Source: Luteimonas wenzhouensis (GTDB lineage Bacteria; Pseudomonadota; Gammaproteobacteria; Xanthomonadales; Xanthomonadaceae). Taken from it: 64,000 nucleotides of DNA. Numbering within the stretch: position 1 is the stretch's first letter; the number at the start of each line of letters is the position of its first letter. A model generated the notes under the pieces. It worked only from the letters and a program-made list of their open reading frames with translations. It was not told the origin of the DNA and searched no databases. Below are positions 1-11,153 of the stretch, piece after piece. The position numbers and the translations under genes are program-made. The stretch covers positions 62,001-126,000 of the forward strand of contig NZ_VOHE01000002.1 of assembly GCF_007859305.1 (NCBI RefSeq), written 5' to 3'.

Positions 1-320
1 GCCGTCGCGGTCGCGGAACCTGCGCACCGCCTCCAGCACCCAGGCCATCCCGGCCCCGCGCGCCAGGGCGCGCTCGGAGCTGCGCTGGATGGTGGGGCCG
101 TCGGCCATCGGGTCGGAGAACGGCACCCCCAGCTCGATGACGTCGGCGCCGGCCCCGACCAGCGCATGCATCACCGGCACCGTGGCCTCGAGCGACGGGT
201 CGCCGGCGGTAATGAACGGGATCAGCGCCTTGCGCCCGGCGGACGCCAGCGCGGCGAAAGTGCGCTCGAGCCGGCCCGTCGCCGGGCCCGCGCTGGTGGC
301 AGGGGGGATGGCGCCGGCGG

Positions 321-324
<4 letters not shown>
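1..324 (-). CDS. trpA: Tryptophan synthase alpha subunit, N-terminal part (cut by window edge)
   Basis: TrpA cleaves indole-3-glycerol phosphate to indole and glyceraldehyde 3-phosphate and passes indole to TrpB. The 108 codons present run from a GTG at 324 and show the TrpA N-terminal signature: PFITAGDPS, then [14 protein letters not shown], which carries the catalytic Glu and Asp of the family. The rest lies beyond position 1. The GTG overlaps the trpB stop as GTGA, a four-base overlap that implies translational coupling and an even supply of the two subunits. No other good start is visible upstream. Identification is secure; only the C-terminal two thirds is missing. Confidence 0.96.
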
Positions 325-1538
<1,214 letters not shown>

Positions 1539-1598
1539 GGAACGTCCGGGGCTGCGGTTATTGCCAGCTTATCGCACATCGACCCCCCTTAAAATCGA

Positions 1599-1632
1599 TA
1601 TTATCTGACATCAATTGTGATCTGGAATCACA
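1599..1632 (+). promoter_or_regulatory. Candidate promoter and LysR-type operator in the trpB/trpI-like intergenic region
   Basis: A -10 box TATTAT lies at 1599-1604, 29 nt before the regulator ATG at 1634. Just downstream is the interrupted palindrome TGTGAT-CTGGA-ATCACA (1616-1632), which contains a T-N11-A core (1618 and 1630) typical of LysR-type sites. The palindrome falls inside the presumed leader, ending one base before the ATG, so binding there should block the regulator's own expression. The same protein could act on the divergent trpB promoter, whose elements I could not place. Sequence pattern only. Confidence 0.45.
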
Positions 1633-1633
1633 T

Positions 1634-2527
1634 ATGGCCGACCCCGGACTGCCGTCGCTCAACGCCCTGCGCGCCTTCGAGGCGGCGGCCCGCCGGGGCA
1701 ACCTGTCGCGGGCGGCCGACGAGCTCCACGTCACCCATGGCGCGGTCAGCCGCCAGGTGCGGCTGCTGGAAGAAGAGCTGGGCGTGGCGCTGTTCCACCG
1801 CGACGGGCGGCGCCTGCGCCTGACCGCCGCCGGGCGGCGCCTGGCCGAGGCGGCCGGCAGTGCGTTCGCCGGGATCCAGGCCACGGTGCGCGCGCTGCGA
1901 CGCGCCGGCGAGTCCGGTACCCGCGTCATCGGCTGCCCGGGAAGCCTGCTCGCGCGCTGGATGATCCCGCGGCTGGAGCGGCTGCGCGCCGAGCTGCCCG
2001 GCCTGCAGCTGCACCTGTCGCCGCACGAAGGGGACTTCGCCCCCGCCCTGCCCGGGCTCGACGCGGCGCTGCTGATCGGCGCGCCGCCGTGGCCGCCGCA
2101 GTGGCGGGTGCACGTGCTGGCCCCGGAACGCGTCGGCCCGGTCGTCGATCCCCGCCACCCCGCCGCCGCGCGCCTGGCCGGACGGCCGCCCTCCGCGCTG
2201 CTGCAGGAGGACCTGCTGCATACCGCCTCGCGGCCCCAGGCCTGGCCCGGGTGGGCCCGGCGCCAGGGCCTGGATCCGGTCGCGCTGCGCCTGGGCACCG
2301 GGTTCGAGCACCTGTACTACCTGCTCGAAGCCGCGCTCGCCGGACTGGGCGTGGCGATCGCGCCACAGCCGCTGGTGGCGGCCGAGGTGGCGGCGGGCCG
2401 GCTGCTGGCGCCCTGGGGCTTCGTCGACACCGGCGCGCAGTGGTGCCTGTGCACGCGCGCCGGCGACGACCCCGAACTCGAGCGCCTGGCCGACTGGCTG
2501 CGCGCGCAGCTGGCCGCGACGGACTGA
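1634..2527 (+). CDS. LysR-family regulator, TrpI/GcvA-like, divergent from trpBA
   Basis: This is a 297-residue LysR-type transcription factor. The N-terminal winged helix-turn-helix (about residues 5-65) reads LSRAADELHVTHGAVSRQVRLLEEELG, and the rest is the periplasmic-binding-like effector domain. The ALRAFEAAARRGNLSRAA start and the VTHGAVSRQ recognition helix resemble the GcvA/TrpI branch. In Pseudomonas, TrpI sits divergently from trpBA and activates it in response to indoleglycerol phosphate. The same position here makes a trpBA activator the best guess, but sequence alone does not separate TrpI from other members. It ends 8 bp from the convergent trpF. Confidence 0.85.
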   Translation: MADPGLPSLNALRAFEAAARRGNLSRAADELHVTHGAVSRQVRLLEEELGVALFHRDGRRLRLTAAGRRLAEAAGSAFAGIQATVRALRRAGESGTRVIGCPGSLLARWMIPRLERLRAELPGLQLHLSPHEGDFAPALPGLDAALLIGAPPWPPQWRVHVLAPERVGPVVDPRHPAAARLAGRPPSALLQEDLLHTASRPQAWPGWARRQGLDPVALRLGTGFEHLYYLLEAALAGLGVAIAPQPLVAAEVAAGRLLAPWGFVDTGAQWCLCTRAGDDPELERLADWLRAQLAATD

Positions 2528-2535
2528 CCGCGCCC

Positions 2536-3192
2536 TCAGCCGCAGTCGGCGCGACGCACCTCTTCCACGAACCGGCGCATGCGCGTGCCGTCCTTGATCC
2601 CCGGGGAGCCGCCCTCGAGCTCCACCCCGCTGGCCACGTCCACACCCCACGGGCGCGTGGCCACGACCGCGTCGTGGACGTTCTCCGGCGTCAGTCCACC
2701 GGCCACCAGGATCGGTTTGGTCAGGCCGCGGGGGACCTTCGACCAGTCGAAGGCGCGGCCACCGCCGCCGGGCTCGCCCGGCGCGTGCGCATCCAGCAGG
2801 AAGCCCGCCGCGCTGGGGAAGCGCGCGTGCAGGGCCAGCGGATCGGGCGGCTCGTCCGCGCCCATCGGCACCGCCTTGAGGTAGGGCAGGCCGAAGCTGC
2901 GGCAGAAACCCTCGTCCTCGTCCCCGTGGAACTGGAGCAGCGACGGGCGCACGGCCGCGACCACCTGGCGCACCTCGTCGGCCGGGTTGTCCATGAACAG
3001 CGCCACGGCATCGACCATCGGCGCCAGCGCCTCGCGCATCGCGACCGCCTGCCCGGGCTCGACCCGCCGCCGGCTGCGCACCGCGAACACGAAGCCCACC
3101 GCATCCACCCCCAGCTCCCCCGCCAGGCGCACGTCGCCCGGCCGGGTCATGCCGCAGAACTTGATGCGGGTGCGGAACGGTTGGAATGCCAT
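2536..3192 (-). CDS. trpF: Phosphoribosylanthranilate isomerase
   Basis: TrpF converts N-(5'-phosphoribosyl)anthranilate to the 1-deoxyribulose isomer, the third dedicated step of tryptophan synthesis. The 218-residue protein shows [10 protein letters not shown] at residues 11-20 with the catalytic cysteine. It also has [14 protein letters not shown] with the catalytic Asp, and the phosphate-binding [11 protein letters not shown]. It is a stand-alone enzyme, not fused to TrpC. It lies downstream of truA with a 65-bp gap. A -10-like TAGGCT on the minus strand (3226 to 3221) would give a 22-nt leader, so it may have its own promoter besides readthrough. Confidence 0.97.
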   Translation of the reverse strand: MAFQPFRTRIKFCGMTRPGDVRLAGELGVDAVGFVFAVRSRRRVEPGQAVAMREALAPMVDAVALFMDNPADEVRQVVAAVRPSLLQFHGDEDEGFCRSFGLPYLKAVPMGADEPPDPLALHARFPSAAGFLLDAHAPGEPGGGGRAFDWSKVPRGLTKPILVAGGLTPENVHDAVVATRPWGVDVASGVELEGGSPGIKDGTRMRRFVEEVRRADCG

Positions 3193-3257
3193 GGGAACGC
3201 CGGGACAGGGGTGGTGCTAGAGCCTAACGCGTCGCCGGCGTCCTTGCAGTGGACGGG

Positions 3258-4070
3258 CTACGCGCCGGGCCGGGCGTCCGCGTCGTCCACCAGCACCTCT
3301 TCGGGCAGCGGCCAGCGGCGCGGGTAGCACGGTCCCAGGAACACCAGACCGCCCGCCGGCGCGGTCGGCCCGGCCCGGGTCCGGTCGCGGCCGGCCAGGA
3401 CCTCGGCGATCCAGCTGTCCGGGCGCGTGCCCCGCCCCACCTCAAGCAGCGAGCCGACGATGTTGCGCACCATGTGGTGCAGGAATGCGTTGGCCTGCAC
3501 GTCGATGGTGACCAGGTCGCCCTCGCGCACCACCGAAATGCGCTGCAGCTCCCGCCTCGCATGCGTGGCCTCGCACTCGGCGGAGCGGAAGGCGCCGAAG
3601 TCGTGCTCGCCCACCAGCGCCTGGGCCGCGCGGTGCATGGCGGCGGCATCCAGCGGCGACCACACCCACGCCAGCCATTGCCGCTCCAGCGCCGGGCGCA
3701 CCTGGCGATTGAGGATCCGGTAGCGGTAGCGCCGGGCCACTGCCGAGAAGCGCGCGCTGAAGTCCTGGTCCACCGGCCGGCACCAGAGCACGCTCACCGA
3801 AGGCGGCAGGCGGGTGGTCGTGCCCAGGGTCCAGGCGCGCGGGTCGCGCACCGCGTCGCTGTCGAAATGCACCACCTGGCACCGGGCGTGGACGCCGGCA
3901 TCCGTGCGTCCCGCGCAGACCGTGGACACCGGCGCGTCGGCCACCGAGGACAGCGCCGCCTCGAGCGCGCCCTGCACCGTGTCCGAATCGGGCTGGCCGG
4001 GCCTGCTCAGCCGCTGCCAGCCGCGGAACCCGCTGCCGTCGTACTCGACGCCTATCGCGTAGCGTTGCAC
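3258..4070 (-). CDS. truA: tRNA pseudouridine(38-40) synthase TruA
   Basis: TruA isomerises uridines 38, 39 and 40 in the anticodon arm of many tRNAs. The chosen start is the GTG at 4070, giving 270 residues beginning (V)[18 protein letters not shown], the standard TruA N-terminus. The frame is open further upstream, but that part overlaps fimV and has no TruA similarity. [10 protein letters not shown] near residue 57 carries the catalytic aspartate, and [13 protein letters not shown] is the conserved C-terminal segment. It starts 5 bp after the fimV stop. The fimV-truA-trpF order is typical of xanthomonads. Confidence 0.96.
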   Translation of the reverse strand: MQRYAIGVEYDGSGFRGWQRLSRPGQPDSDTVQGALEAALSSVADAPVSTVCAGRTDAGVHARCQVVHFDSDAVRDPRAWTLGTTTRLPPSVSVLWCRPVDQDFSARFSAVARRYRYRILNRQVRPALERQWLAWVWSPLDAAAMHRAAQALVGEHDFGAFRSAECEATHARRELQRISVVREGDLVTIDVQANAFLHHMVRNIVGSLLEVGRGTRPDSWIAEVLAGRDRTRAGPTAPAGGLVFLGPCYPRRWPLPEEVLVDDADARPGA

Positions 4071-4075
4071 ACCGC

Positions 4076-5944
4076 TCAGGCCAGTTCGCGCAGCAGCTGC
4101 AGCGCCTCGTCGCGCGGGCCCGGGTCGCCGAAGTCGGCCACTTCCTGCAACAGGCTGCGCGCGGTGTCGGTGTCGCCGAGGTCGAGATAGGCGCGCGCCA
4201 GCTCGATCCTGTCCCGCCCGGCCGGCCCGGCGTCGAGCGGCGGCAGCTCGGCCCCCGAACGCGGCTCCACCCGCACGTCCCCGCCCGCGTGCCAGGTGGG
4301 CGAGGCCCCGGTCGCGGCCGGCGGCGCCGCGGTCCAGGTGGCCGCGCTGCGCAGGGGCGCCGGCGCATCCGCCAGCCCGGGCTCCGCCGGCACGGGCTCC
4401 GCCGGGACGGGCGCGGCGTCGGGCACCGGCACCGGGGCAGGCGTGCGCTGTGCGGCGGGCGCGCCCGGACGGCCTCTCCCGGCCGCCGAGGCGAAGCCCG
4501 GCACGGACCCGCGGCCGCTGGGCCTGGACGGACGCCGCGCCAGCAGCCAGGCCGCCAGCAGGGCCGCGGCCACCAGCGCCAGGCCGATCCACAGCCACGG
4601 CAGCCCGCCGCCATCGGCGCCGGCGGCATTGTGCTCGGCCAGGCGCTGCTGCGCGGCGGCCAGCTCGCTGTCCTTCATCTCGATCAGCTGGGCCTGCTGC
4701 TGCTGCAACTGCTCCAGTTCGGCCAGCCGCGACTTGAGTTCCTCCAGTTCGGCCTCGCGCGCGGCCAGCGTTTCGCGGGTCTGGACCAGTTCCTGTTGCT
4801 GCAGCATGTCGCCCTCGCCGCCGGCGGCGGTGCCGGTCTGTGTGCCTGTGCCGCTGGCGCCGTCGGCCATCGCGGGCACGATCTCCAGCCTGGCGTCGGC
4901 CGCGCCCGGTGCCGCGGGTGAAGCACCGCCCGACCGCGTCGGCGCTGCGTCCGCGCCGGCGGTACCGGCCGGATCGCCTGCGACCGCCTCGGGCTGCGGC
5001 ACCGGGCGGCGCATCTCGCGCCAGCGCGCCACGTGCTCGCGCACGATCGCGTTGGCCTCGGCCACACTGGTCTCCGACCAGGCCTCGCCCGGCGGGATGC
5101 GCAACACCGCGCCCTGCCGGAGCAGGTTGATGTTGCCGCCGATGAAGGCCTCGGGATTGGAACGCAGCAAGGCCAGCATCACCTGGTTGAGACTGTGGCC
5201 ACTGCCGGCCGCCAGCGAGGCGGCGATCTCGCTCAGGGTCTGGCCGCGCTGGACCGGTCCGTATTCGCCGCCCGGGGCGGCAACCGGGCGGGCGGCGGGC
5301 GCCCGCGGCGCCGCAGGCGCGGGCTGGACCGGCGCGGGCTCCGGCGCCGCTACGGGTTCTTCCGCCGCGACCCCGGCGGCTTCCTGCGCCGCGTCGTCGG
5401 TCCCGGCCGCGTCGGCCGCCGGCGCGGGACCGGCCGCCACCGCAGGGCGTTCAATCAGGTTCGACGGTGCCGGTTGCGGCGCCTGGATCGGCGGCTGGGC
5501 CGGCGCGGCCACCGTGTCGGGGGCATCGACGAGCGCCGAATACTCGCGCACCAGCCGGCCCTGGCCCCACTCCACCTCGACCAGGAAGTTGAGCACCGGC
5601 TGCTGCACCGGCTGCTCGGTGGTGATGCGCACCACCGGGCGACCGCGCGCATCGAGCGCGATGGTGAAGCGCAGGTCCGACACCAGGCCCGAGGGCGGAT
5701 CAAGGCCGATGCGGCGGAAGGTATCCGGCGAAGCCAGCCGCGCCTGCAGGTGCTCGAGCTCGGACGGGTCGCTGGAGATGATCGGGATCTCCGCCAGCAA
5801 CGGCTCGCCGGCACGCGAACGCACCTCGACCTGGCCCAGGCCCAGGGCGAACGCCGGCCAGGCGAGCACGGACAGCAGCAAGCCGGCGAACAGCGCCGCC
5901 AGGTGGCGGCGCGGGGCATTGGACGTGTGCTGCGACGCAGGCAT
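4076..5944 (-). CDS. fimV: FimV-type polar hub and peptidoglycan-binding protein
   Basis: FimV-family proteins are inner-membrane polar organisers needed for type IV pilus function (twitching motility in Pseudomonas). The 622-residue reading from the ATG at 5944 has a signal peptide ending near ALG, then the FimV N-terminal domain ([20 protein letters not shown] onward). It continues with a Pro/Ala-rich linker, a LysM domain (about 224-285), a Gln/Glu-rich coiled coil before one membrane helix (about 447-468), and an acidic cytoplasmic tail. The last 50 residues carry the FimV C-terminal motif ([22 protein letters not shown]). It is shorter than the roughly 900-residue Pseudomonas protein, mainly in the cytoplasmic part. 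A -10-like TAGAGT sits 7 nt before the ATG. Confidence 0.93.
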   Translation of the reverse strand: MPASQHTSNAPRRHLAALFAGLLLSVLAWPAFALGLGQVEVRSRAGEPLLAEIPIISSDPSELEHLQARLASPDTFRRIGLDPPSGLVSDLRFTIALDARGRPVVRITTEQPVQQPVLNFLVEVEWGQGRLVREYSALVDAPDTVAAPAQPPIQAPQPAPSNLIERPAVAAGPAPAADAAGTDDAAQEAAGVAAEEPVAAPEPAPVQPAPAAPRAPAARPVAAPGGEYGPVQRGQTLSEIAASLAAGSGHSLNQVMLALLRSNPEAFIGGNINLLRQGAVLRIPPGEAWSETSVAEANAIVREHVARWREMRRPVPQPEAVAGDPAGTAGADAAPTRSGGASPAAPGAADARLEIVPAMADGASGTGTQTGTAAGGEGDMLQQQELVQTRETLAAREAELEELKSRLAELEQLQQQQAQLIEMKDSELAAAQQRLAEHNAAGADGGGLPWLWIGLALVAAALLAAWLLARRPSRPSGRGSVPGFASAAGRGRPGAPAAQRTPAPVPVPDAAPVPAEPVPAEPGLADAPAPLRSAATWTAAPPAATGASPTWHAGGDVRVEPRSGAELPPLDAGPAGRDRIELARAYLDLGDTDTARSLLQEVADFGDPGPRDEALQLLRELA

Positions 5945-6083
5945 GGCCGCGACTCTAGCCGCCCCGGCGCCGCCTCCGCAATCTTTCGCGCGCCCGCGGC
6001 GGCGCGGACGTGGCCCGCGCGTTGCGTCGGGCCACGATACCCTTCGCATGCGCACCCGCCCGCGCATGCAGGCACGGCATGTC

Positions 6084-7112
6084 TCAGCCTTCGGCGGCGA
6101 CGAGCTCGGCCAGCTGCACCGCATTGAGCGCGGCGCCCTTGCGGATGTTGTCCGAGACGATCCACAGGTTCAGGCCGCGCGGGTGCGAGATGTCCTCGCG
6201 GATGCGGCCCACGTACACCGCGTCCTTGCCCGAGGCATGGGTGACCGGGGTCGGATAGCCGCCGGGCTTGCGGTCGTCCACCACCTCCACGCCGGGCGAG
6301 GCCGCCAGCAGTTCGCGCGCCGCCTGCGCGGTGACCTTCTCGCGGGTCTCGATCGCCACCGCCTCGGAGTGGCCGTAGAAGACCGGCACGCGCACCGCGG
6401 TCGGGTTCACCTGGATCGAGTCGTCGCCGAGGATCTTGCGGGTCTCCCAGACCAGCTTCATCTCCTCCTTGGTAAAGCCGTTGTCCAGGAAACTGTCGAT
6501 GTGCGGGATCAGGTTGAATGCGATCTGCACCGGGAACTTCTCCGGGTTGATCGCGTTGAAGCCCAGCAGCTGCGCGGTCTGCTTGCCCAGCTCCTCCATC
6601 GCGCTGCGGCCGGCCCCGGACACCGACTGGTAGGTGGCCACGTTCACCCGCTCGATGCCGTACCTGCGGTGCAGCGGCGCCAGCGCCACCAGCAGCTGCA
6701 TGGTCGAGCAGTTGGGGTTGGCGACGATGCCTCGCGGACGGTTCCTGACCTGCTCGGGATTGACCTCGCTCACCACCAGCGGGACGTCGTCGTCGTAGCG
6801 GAAGGCCGAGGAGTTGTCGATCACCACCGCGCCGGCGGCGGCGAACTTCGGCGCGTACTGTTTCGAGGTCTCGCCACCGGCCGAGAACAGGGCGATGTCG
6901 ATGCCGCTCGGATCGAAGCTGGCGAGGTCCTGGACCACGAGCTCCTGGTCGCGGAACTCGACGGTATTGCCCGCCGAACGCTCGGAGGCCAGGGGCACCA
7001 GCGTGCCCACGGGGAAGTTGCGCTCGGCCAGGATCGACAGCATCACCTCGCCGACGGCACCGGTGGCGCCGACGACAGCAACGTTGAAACGACGGGTCTG
7101 TGGGGTGTTCAT
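6084..7112 (-). CDS. asd: Aspartate-semialdehyde dehydrogenase
   Basis: Asd reduces beta-aspartyl phosphate to aspartate semialdehyde with NADPH, the branch point to lysine/diaminopimelate, methionine and threonine. The 342-residue protein has the N-terminal dinucleotide motif VVGATGAVGEVM, the active-site cysteine in NPNCSTMQLL (about residue 134) and the GAGRSAMEELG segment of the short Gram-positive/archaeal-like subtype. That subtype is also the one usual in xanthomonads. Its product feeds the dapA enzyme encoded near 51 kb. It lies 139 bp upstream of fimV on the same strand. Confidence 0.97.
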   Translation of the reverse strand: MNTPQTRRFNVAVVGATGAVGEVMLSILAERNFPVGTLVPLASERSAGNTVEFRDQELVVQDLASFDPSGIDIALFSAGGETSKQYAPKFAAAGAVVIDNSSAFRYDDDVPLVVSEVNPEQVRNRPRGIVANPNCSTMQLLVALAPLHRRYGIERVNVATYQSVSGAGRSAMEELGKQTAQLLGFNAINPEKFPVQIAFNLIPHIDSFLDNGFTKEEMKLVWETRKILGDDSIQVNPTAVRVPVFYGHSEAVAIETREKVTAQAARELLAASPGVEVVDDRKPGGYPTPVTHASGKDAVYVGRIREDISHPRGLNLWIVSDNIRKGAALNAVQLAELVAAEG

Positions 7113-7238
7113 GGAAGGTCCGCGTGAAAGGTCGAAGGATGGGGCATGGGCATGGGAGCGCGGCGCGCACCTCGGGCGCGCGCCATCGCGGCAGGGTTCG
7201 GGGGAGCCCGCGCGGACACGGCCGGGCCTGGGGCTCCC

Positions 7239-8243
7239 CTATCGTTTGGCGGTCGCTTTGGCGGCGATCGGGGTCGGCGGATCACCGGCACGCGGGCCGT
7301 GGCCGAGGGCGGCGACGAGGTTGTCCACGGCCAGCGCCGCCATCGCCCGGCGGGTGGCGTGGCTGGCGCTGCCCACGTGCGGGCTCAGCACGATGTTGCG
7401 CAGCGCCAGCAGCCGCGGGTTGACCCGGGGCTCGCCCTCGAACACGTCCAGCGCCGCCGCGGCCAGGCGGCCTCCGGCAAGCGCGTCGGCCAGCGCGTCC
7501 TCGTCGACCAGGCCGCCGCGCGCGACGTTGGTCAGCGTCGCGGTCGGCTTCATCTTCGCGAGGGCAGCGGCGTCGATCACGTGGCGGGTCTGCGGCGAAT
7601 ACGGCAGGACCAGCACGAGGTGGTCCGATTCGCGCAGCAGTGTATCGAAGTCGACGTAGGCCGCACGACAGTTGCTTTCGATACCAGCCGGCAGGCGGCT
7701 GCGGTTGTGGTAGAGCACGCGCATGCCGAAGCCATGCGCGCCGCGCCGGGCGATGGCCTGGCCGATCCTGCCCATGCCGAGGATGCCGAGCGTGGCGCCG
7801 TGCACGTCGTGGCCCAGCAGGGTGTCGAACGACCACTGCCGCCACCGGCCCTCGCGCAGCCAGCGCTCGCCCTCGGTGATCCGCCGTGCCGCCGCCAGCA
7901 GCAGGGCGAAGCCGAGGTCGGCCGTGGTCTCGGTCAGCACGTCGGGGGTGTTGGTGGCGACGATGCCGCGCGCGTGCAGCGCCTCCACGTCGAGGTTGTC
8001 GTAGCCCACGCCGACGTTGGCCACCGCGCGCAGTCCGTGCGCCTGCGCGATCTCGGCCGGGCCGATGCGCTCGTTGAGGGTCACCACCGCGCCCGCGACG
8101 CCGCGCAGCTTCTCCGCGACCTGCACCGGCGTCCACGCAGTGACCTCCGCGGTCGCATCCACGTCGAAGTACTCCCCCAGCCGCCCGACGATGTCGTCGA
8201 ACAGCGGCTGCGATACCCAGACCCTGGGCCGCGGCTCAGCCAT
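7239..8243 (-). CDS. D-2-hydroxyacid dehydrogenase, glyoxylate/hydroxypyruvate reductase-like
   Basis: This is a 334-residue NAD(P)-dependent D-isomer-specific 2-hydroxyacid dehydrogenase. The nucleotide-binding motif [14 protein letters not shown] lies in the middle. The catalytic Arg is in [13 protein letters not shown], the Glu in [10 protein letters not shown] and the His in LSPHVGSAS. The overall pattern is closest to GhrB-type glyoxylate/hydroxypyruvate reductases, although substrate cannot be fixed by sight. The ATG at 8243 overlaps the aroC stop by 8 bp, so the gene is translationally coupled to chorismate synthase. An in-frame extension upstream runs into aroC and looks non-native. 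Confidence 0.9.
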   Translation of the reverse strand: MAEPRPRVWVSQPLFDDIVGRLGEYFDVDATAEVTAWTPVQVAEKLRGVAGAVVTLNERIGPAEIAQAHGLRAVANVGVGYDNLDVEALHARGIVATNTPDVLTETTADLGFALLLAAARRITEGERWLREGRWRQWSFDTLLGHDVHGATLGILGMGRIGQAIARRGAHGFGMRVLYHNRSRLPAGIESNCRAAYVDFDTLLRESDHLVLVLPYSPQTRHVIDAAALAKMKPTATLTNVARGGLVDEDALADALAGGRLAAAALDVFEGEPRVNPRLLALRNIVLSPHVGSASHATRRAMAALAVDNLVAALGHGPRAGDPPTPIAAKATAKR

Positions 8244-9330
8244 CCCTGGCCGCGGGGATGCGGGGCGCCACCTCGCCCACGTCGCCACACTGGGCGCGGT
8301 GGCGAAGCGCCTGGTCCATGAGCACCAGCGCCAGCATCGCCTCGCAGATCGGCGTGGCGCGGATGCCGACGCAGGGATCGTGGCGGCCGGTGGTGATGAT
8401 GTCGACCACGTGGCCGTCCACGTCCACGCCCTCCACCGGCAGGCGCAGGCTGGAGGTCGGTTTGAACGCGACCGAGACCACCACCTGCTGCCCGGTCGAG
8501 ATGCCGCCCAGCACGCCGCCGGCGTGGTTGGACGCGAATCCGTCCGGGGTCATCACGTCGCGGTGCTCGGTGCCCTTCTGGGCCACGCTGGCGAAGCCGT
8601 CGCCGATCTCCACGCCCTTGACCGCGTTGATCGACATCATCGCCGCGGCCAGTTCACCGTCGAGCTTGCCGTACACCGGTTCGCCCCAGCCCGGCGGCAC
8701 GCCGTCGGCCACGGCCACCACCTTCGCGCCCACCGAGTCGCCGGACTTGCGCAGCGCGTCCATGTAGGCCTCGAGCTCGGGCACCTGTTCGGCGCAGGGC
8801 CAGAAGAACGGGTTGCCTTCGACCGCGTTCCAGTCGTGCGAACGCGGCACCACGTCGCCGATCTGGACCAGGCAACCGCGCACGGTCACGCCGCGCCGGG
8901 CCAACCACTTCTTCGCGACCACCGCCGCGGCCACCCGCATCGTGGTCTCGCGCGCCGAGCTGCGGCCGCCGCCGCGCGGGTCGCGGATGCCGTACTTCTG
9001 CCAGTAGGCGTAGTCGGCATGGCCCGGGCGGAACTGGCGGGCGATGGCGTTGTAGTCCTTGCTACGCTGGTCGGTGTTGCGCACCAGCAGCGCGATCGGG
9101 GTACCGGTGGTGACGCCCTCGTACACGCCGCTGAGGATCTCGACCTGGTCGGCCTCGCGCCGCGCCGAGGTGTGGCGGGTCTTGCCGGTGGCGCGCCGCG
9201 CCAGGTCGTGGACGAAGTCCTCGGGGGCGAGCGCGATCCCCGGCGGGCAGCCGTCGATCACGCAGCCGATCGCCGGCCCGTGCGACTCGCCGAAGGTGGT
9301 CACGCGGAACAGATGGCCAAAGGTGTTCAA
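8236..9330 (-). CDS. aroC: Chorismate synthase
   Basis: AroC makes chorismate from 5-enolpyruvylshikimate 3-phosphate using reduced FMN, the last common step to aromatic amino acids and folate. The 364-residue protein carries the family signatures [20 protein letters not shown] at the N-terminus, [18 protein letters not shown] in the middle and [17 protein letters not shown] near the C-terminus. It sits 16 bp downstream of prmB, as in many gammaproteobacteria where prmB and aroC form a pair. It is followed by the overlapping hydroxyacid dehydrogenase gene. Confidence 0.98.
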   Translation of the reverse strand: MNTFGHLFRVTTFGESHGPAIGCVIDGCPPGIALAPEDFVHDLARRATGKTRHTSARREADQVEILSGVYEGVTTGTPIALLVRNTDQRSKDYNAIARQFRPGHADYAYWQKYGIRDPRGGGRSSARETTMRVAAAVVAKKWLARRGVTVRGCLVQIGDVVPRSHDWNAVEGNPFFWPCAEQVPELEAYMDALRKSGDSVGAKVVAVADGVPPGWGEPVYGKLDGELAAAMMSINAVKGVEIGDGFASVAQKGTEHRDVMTPDGFASNHAGGVLGGISTGQQVVVSVAFKPTSSLRLPVEGVDVDGHVVDIITTGRHDPCVGIRATPICEAMLALVLMDQALRHRAQCGDVGEVAPRIPAARDG

Positions 9331-9346
9331 CTCGTCCCCTTCCGGT

Positions 9347-10315
9347 TCAGAACAGGCCGCCGGTCGCCGGCGGCGTCGCGGCGGCCGATGATGCCCCAGT
9401 CCCGCGCGCGTCCGCCAGTTCGCGGATCCGCGCGTGGTGCGCGACCAGGTCGTGGCGCTCGACCACGAACACGCCCATCTGCCCGACCTTGAACTCCACC
9501 CAGGCCAGCGGCAGTTCGGGCAGCAGCGCGGTCAGCGCGCGTTCGGCCTCGCCCACCTCGCACACCAGCAGGCCGTCATCGGTAAGGTGCAGCGGCGCGT
9601 CGCGCAGCATGCGCAGGACCAGGTCGAGCCCGTCGTCGCCGGCGCGCAGGCCGAGCTCGGGCTCGTACGAATACTCCTGCGGCAGCGCGTCGGTCTCGTC
9701 GTTGGTGACGTAGGGCGGGTTGCTGACGATCAGGTCGTAGTGCTCGCCCTGCAGGTCCGAGAACAGGTCGGAGCGGAGGAAGCGGGTGTTGCGCACCAGC
9801 AGCCGGGCCTCGTTCTCGCGCGCCAGCGACAGCGCCTCCTCACTGATGTCGGCGCCGTCCACGTGCCAGTCGGGGTTGTAGTGGGCCATCGCGATCGCGA
9901 TGCAGCCCGAGCCGGTACACAGGTCCAGCGCGCGGCGCACGTCGCGCCCGCCCAGCCAGGGTTCGAAGCCGGACAGGATCAGCTCGGCGATCGGCGAACG
10001 CGGGACCAGGGCGCGGCGGTCGGCCTTGAAGCTCAGGCCGGCGAACCAGGCCTCGCCGGTCAGGTACGCGGCCGGCACGCGCTCTTCGATGCGACGCAGG
10101 AACAGCGCCAGCACGTCCTCCTTCTCGGCCAGCGTCACCCGCGCCTGGCCGTACACCGGCGACAGGTCGTGCGGCAGATGCAGCGCGTGCAGGGTGAGCT
10201 GGGTGGCCTCGTCCAGGGCGTTGTCGTAGCCATGGCCGAAGGTGAGGCCGGCGGCCTGGAAGCGGCTGGCGCCGTAGCGGATCAGGTCGATGATCGTGTG
10301 CAGCTCATCGGTCAT
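9347..10315 (-). CDS. prmB: 50S ribosomal protein L3 N5-glutamine methyltransferase
   Basis: PrmB methylates a glutamine of ribosomal protein L3 with S-adenosylmethionine. The start is the ATG at 10315 ([19 protein letters not shown]), giving 322 residues. The frame stays open far upstream, but that part is antisense to other genes. The SAM-binding motif [13 protein letters not shown] and the catalytic NPPY (in [18 protein letters not shown]) are present. The latter tail distinguishes PrmB from its paralogue PrmC. A minus-strand -10 TATACT (10458 to 10453) would give a leader of about 130 nt shared with aroC. Confidence 0.94.
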   Translation of the reverse strand: MTDELHTIIDLIRYGASRFQAAGLTFGHGYDNALDEATQLTLHALHLPHDLSPVYGQARVTLAEKEDVLALFLRRIEERVPAAYLTGEAWFAGLSFKADRRALVPRSPIAELILSGFEPWLGGRDVRRALDLCTGSGCIAIAMAHYNPDWHVDGADISEEALSLARENEARLLVRNTRFLRSDLFSDLQGEHYDLIVSNPPYVTNDETDALPQEYSYEPELGLRAGDDGLDLVLRMLRDAPLHLTDDGLLVCEVGEAERALTALLPELPLAWVEFKVGQMGVFVVERHDLVAHHARIRELADARGTGASSAAATPPATGGLF

Positions 10316-10452
10316 GGCGCGGGTCCGGAACATGGGCGGCGGGGCGGTGGGTCGGCAATCCGCCCTCGTGCGCCCGCAGGCGGCGGCACGCTCGGACGGC
10401 GGCTGCCCGCCGGACGGTCGCATCGCCGTGCGCGGGCCCTGGCGGACCGGAA

Positions 10453-10477
10453 AGTATAGCGGCGCCGAGGGTATGAT
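10453..10477. promoter_or_regulatory. Divergent -10 boxes for prmB-aroC (minus) and the SCO gene (plus)
   Basis: Minus-strand TATACT (10458 to 10453) points to prmB. Plus-strand TATGAT (10472-10477) lies 25 nt before the SCO ATG at 10503. No convincing -35 is seen for either. The plus-strand box would place the transcript start near 10484, after the upstream ATGs at 10474 and 10477, which supports 10503 as the SCO start. Confidence 0.45.
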
Positions 10478-10502
10478 GGCCGGCCCCGACACGGATCCAC
10501 GC

Positions 10503-11153
10503 ATGTTCAACCGCCCCGTCGTCATCGTGCTGCTGGTGGCCCTGGCCGCGGGCCTCGGGCTGCTGGCCTCGCGCCAGTTCTTCGCGCCCGCGCCGGCGCA
10601 GCAACCGGCCCTGCGTGCGGTGAAACTGTTTCCCCAGCCGCGCGAGCTGCCGCCGTTCGAGCTGCGGCAGTCCGACGGCACCCAGCTGCTGCCGGGCGAG
10701 CTGCACGGCCACTGGACCCTGGTGTTCATCGGCTTCACCTTCTGCCCGGACGTGTGCCCGATGACCCTGGCCCGGCTGGCGCAGGCGCAGCGCCAGTGGG
10801 AGGCCCTGCCCGACTCGATCCGGCCGCGGGTGCTGTTCGTCTCGGTCGATCCCGAGCGCGACTCGCCCGACCGCATCGGCGAGTACGCCCACGCCTTCCA
10901 TCGCGACACCCTGGCCGCCACCGCCGACATCCCTGCCCTGGAGGCGTTCACGCGTTCGCTGTCGATGGTGTTCGCCAAGGTGCCGCCGCCCGAGGGCGCG
11001 CCCGAGGACCAGTACTCGATCGACCACAGCGCCTCGATGGCGTTGCTCGATCCGCAGGGGCGGATGGCCGGGGTGGTCACCGGCAGCGCGGTGGACGATC
11101 CGGACGCCATCGCCGCCGACCTGCTCGCGCTGACCGGGGCAGGCGCCCGGTGA
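10503..11153 (+). CDS. SCO1/SenC family copper metallochaperone
   Basis: This family delivers copper to, or reduces thiols in, the CuA site of cytochrome c oxidase. The 216-residue protein begins [20 protein letters not shown], an uncleaved N-terminal anchor, followed by a periplasmic thioredoxin fold. The copper-binding motif CPDVC occurs in [12 protein letters not shown] (about residue 80). The third ligand is the His in [12 protein letters not shown] (about residue 175). In-frame ATGs lie upstream at 10474 and 10477, but the -10 box placement argues against them. The stop overlaps the psd start as GTGA. Confidence 0.93.
   Translation: MFNRPVVIVLLVALAAGLGLLASRQFFAPAPAQQPALRAVKLFPQPRELPPFELRQSDGTQLLPGELHGHWTLVFIGFTFCPDVCPMTLARLAQAQRQWEALPDSIRPRVLFVSVDPERDSPDRIGEYAHAFHRDTLAATADIPALEAFTRSLSMVFAKVPPPEGAPEDQYSIDHSASMALLDPQGRMAGVVTGSAVDDPDAIAADLLALTGAGAR

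Noticed and set aside
10290-10502. Longer N-terminus for the SCO protein
   Set aside because: The extension overlaps prmB antisense, lacks conservation in character, and the likely -10 box lies inside it.
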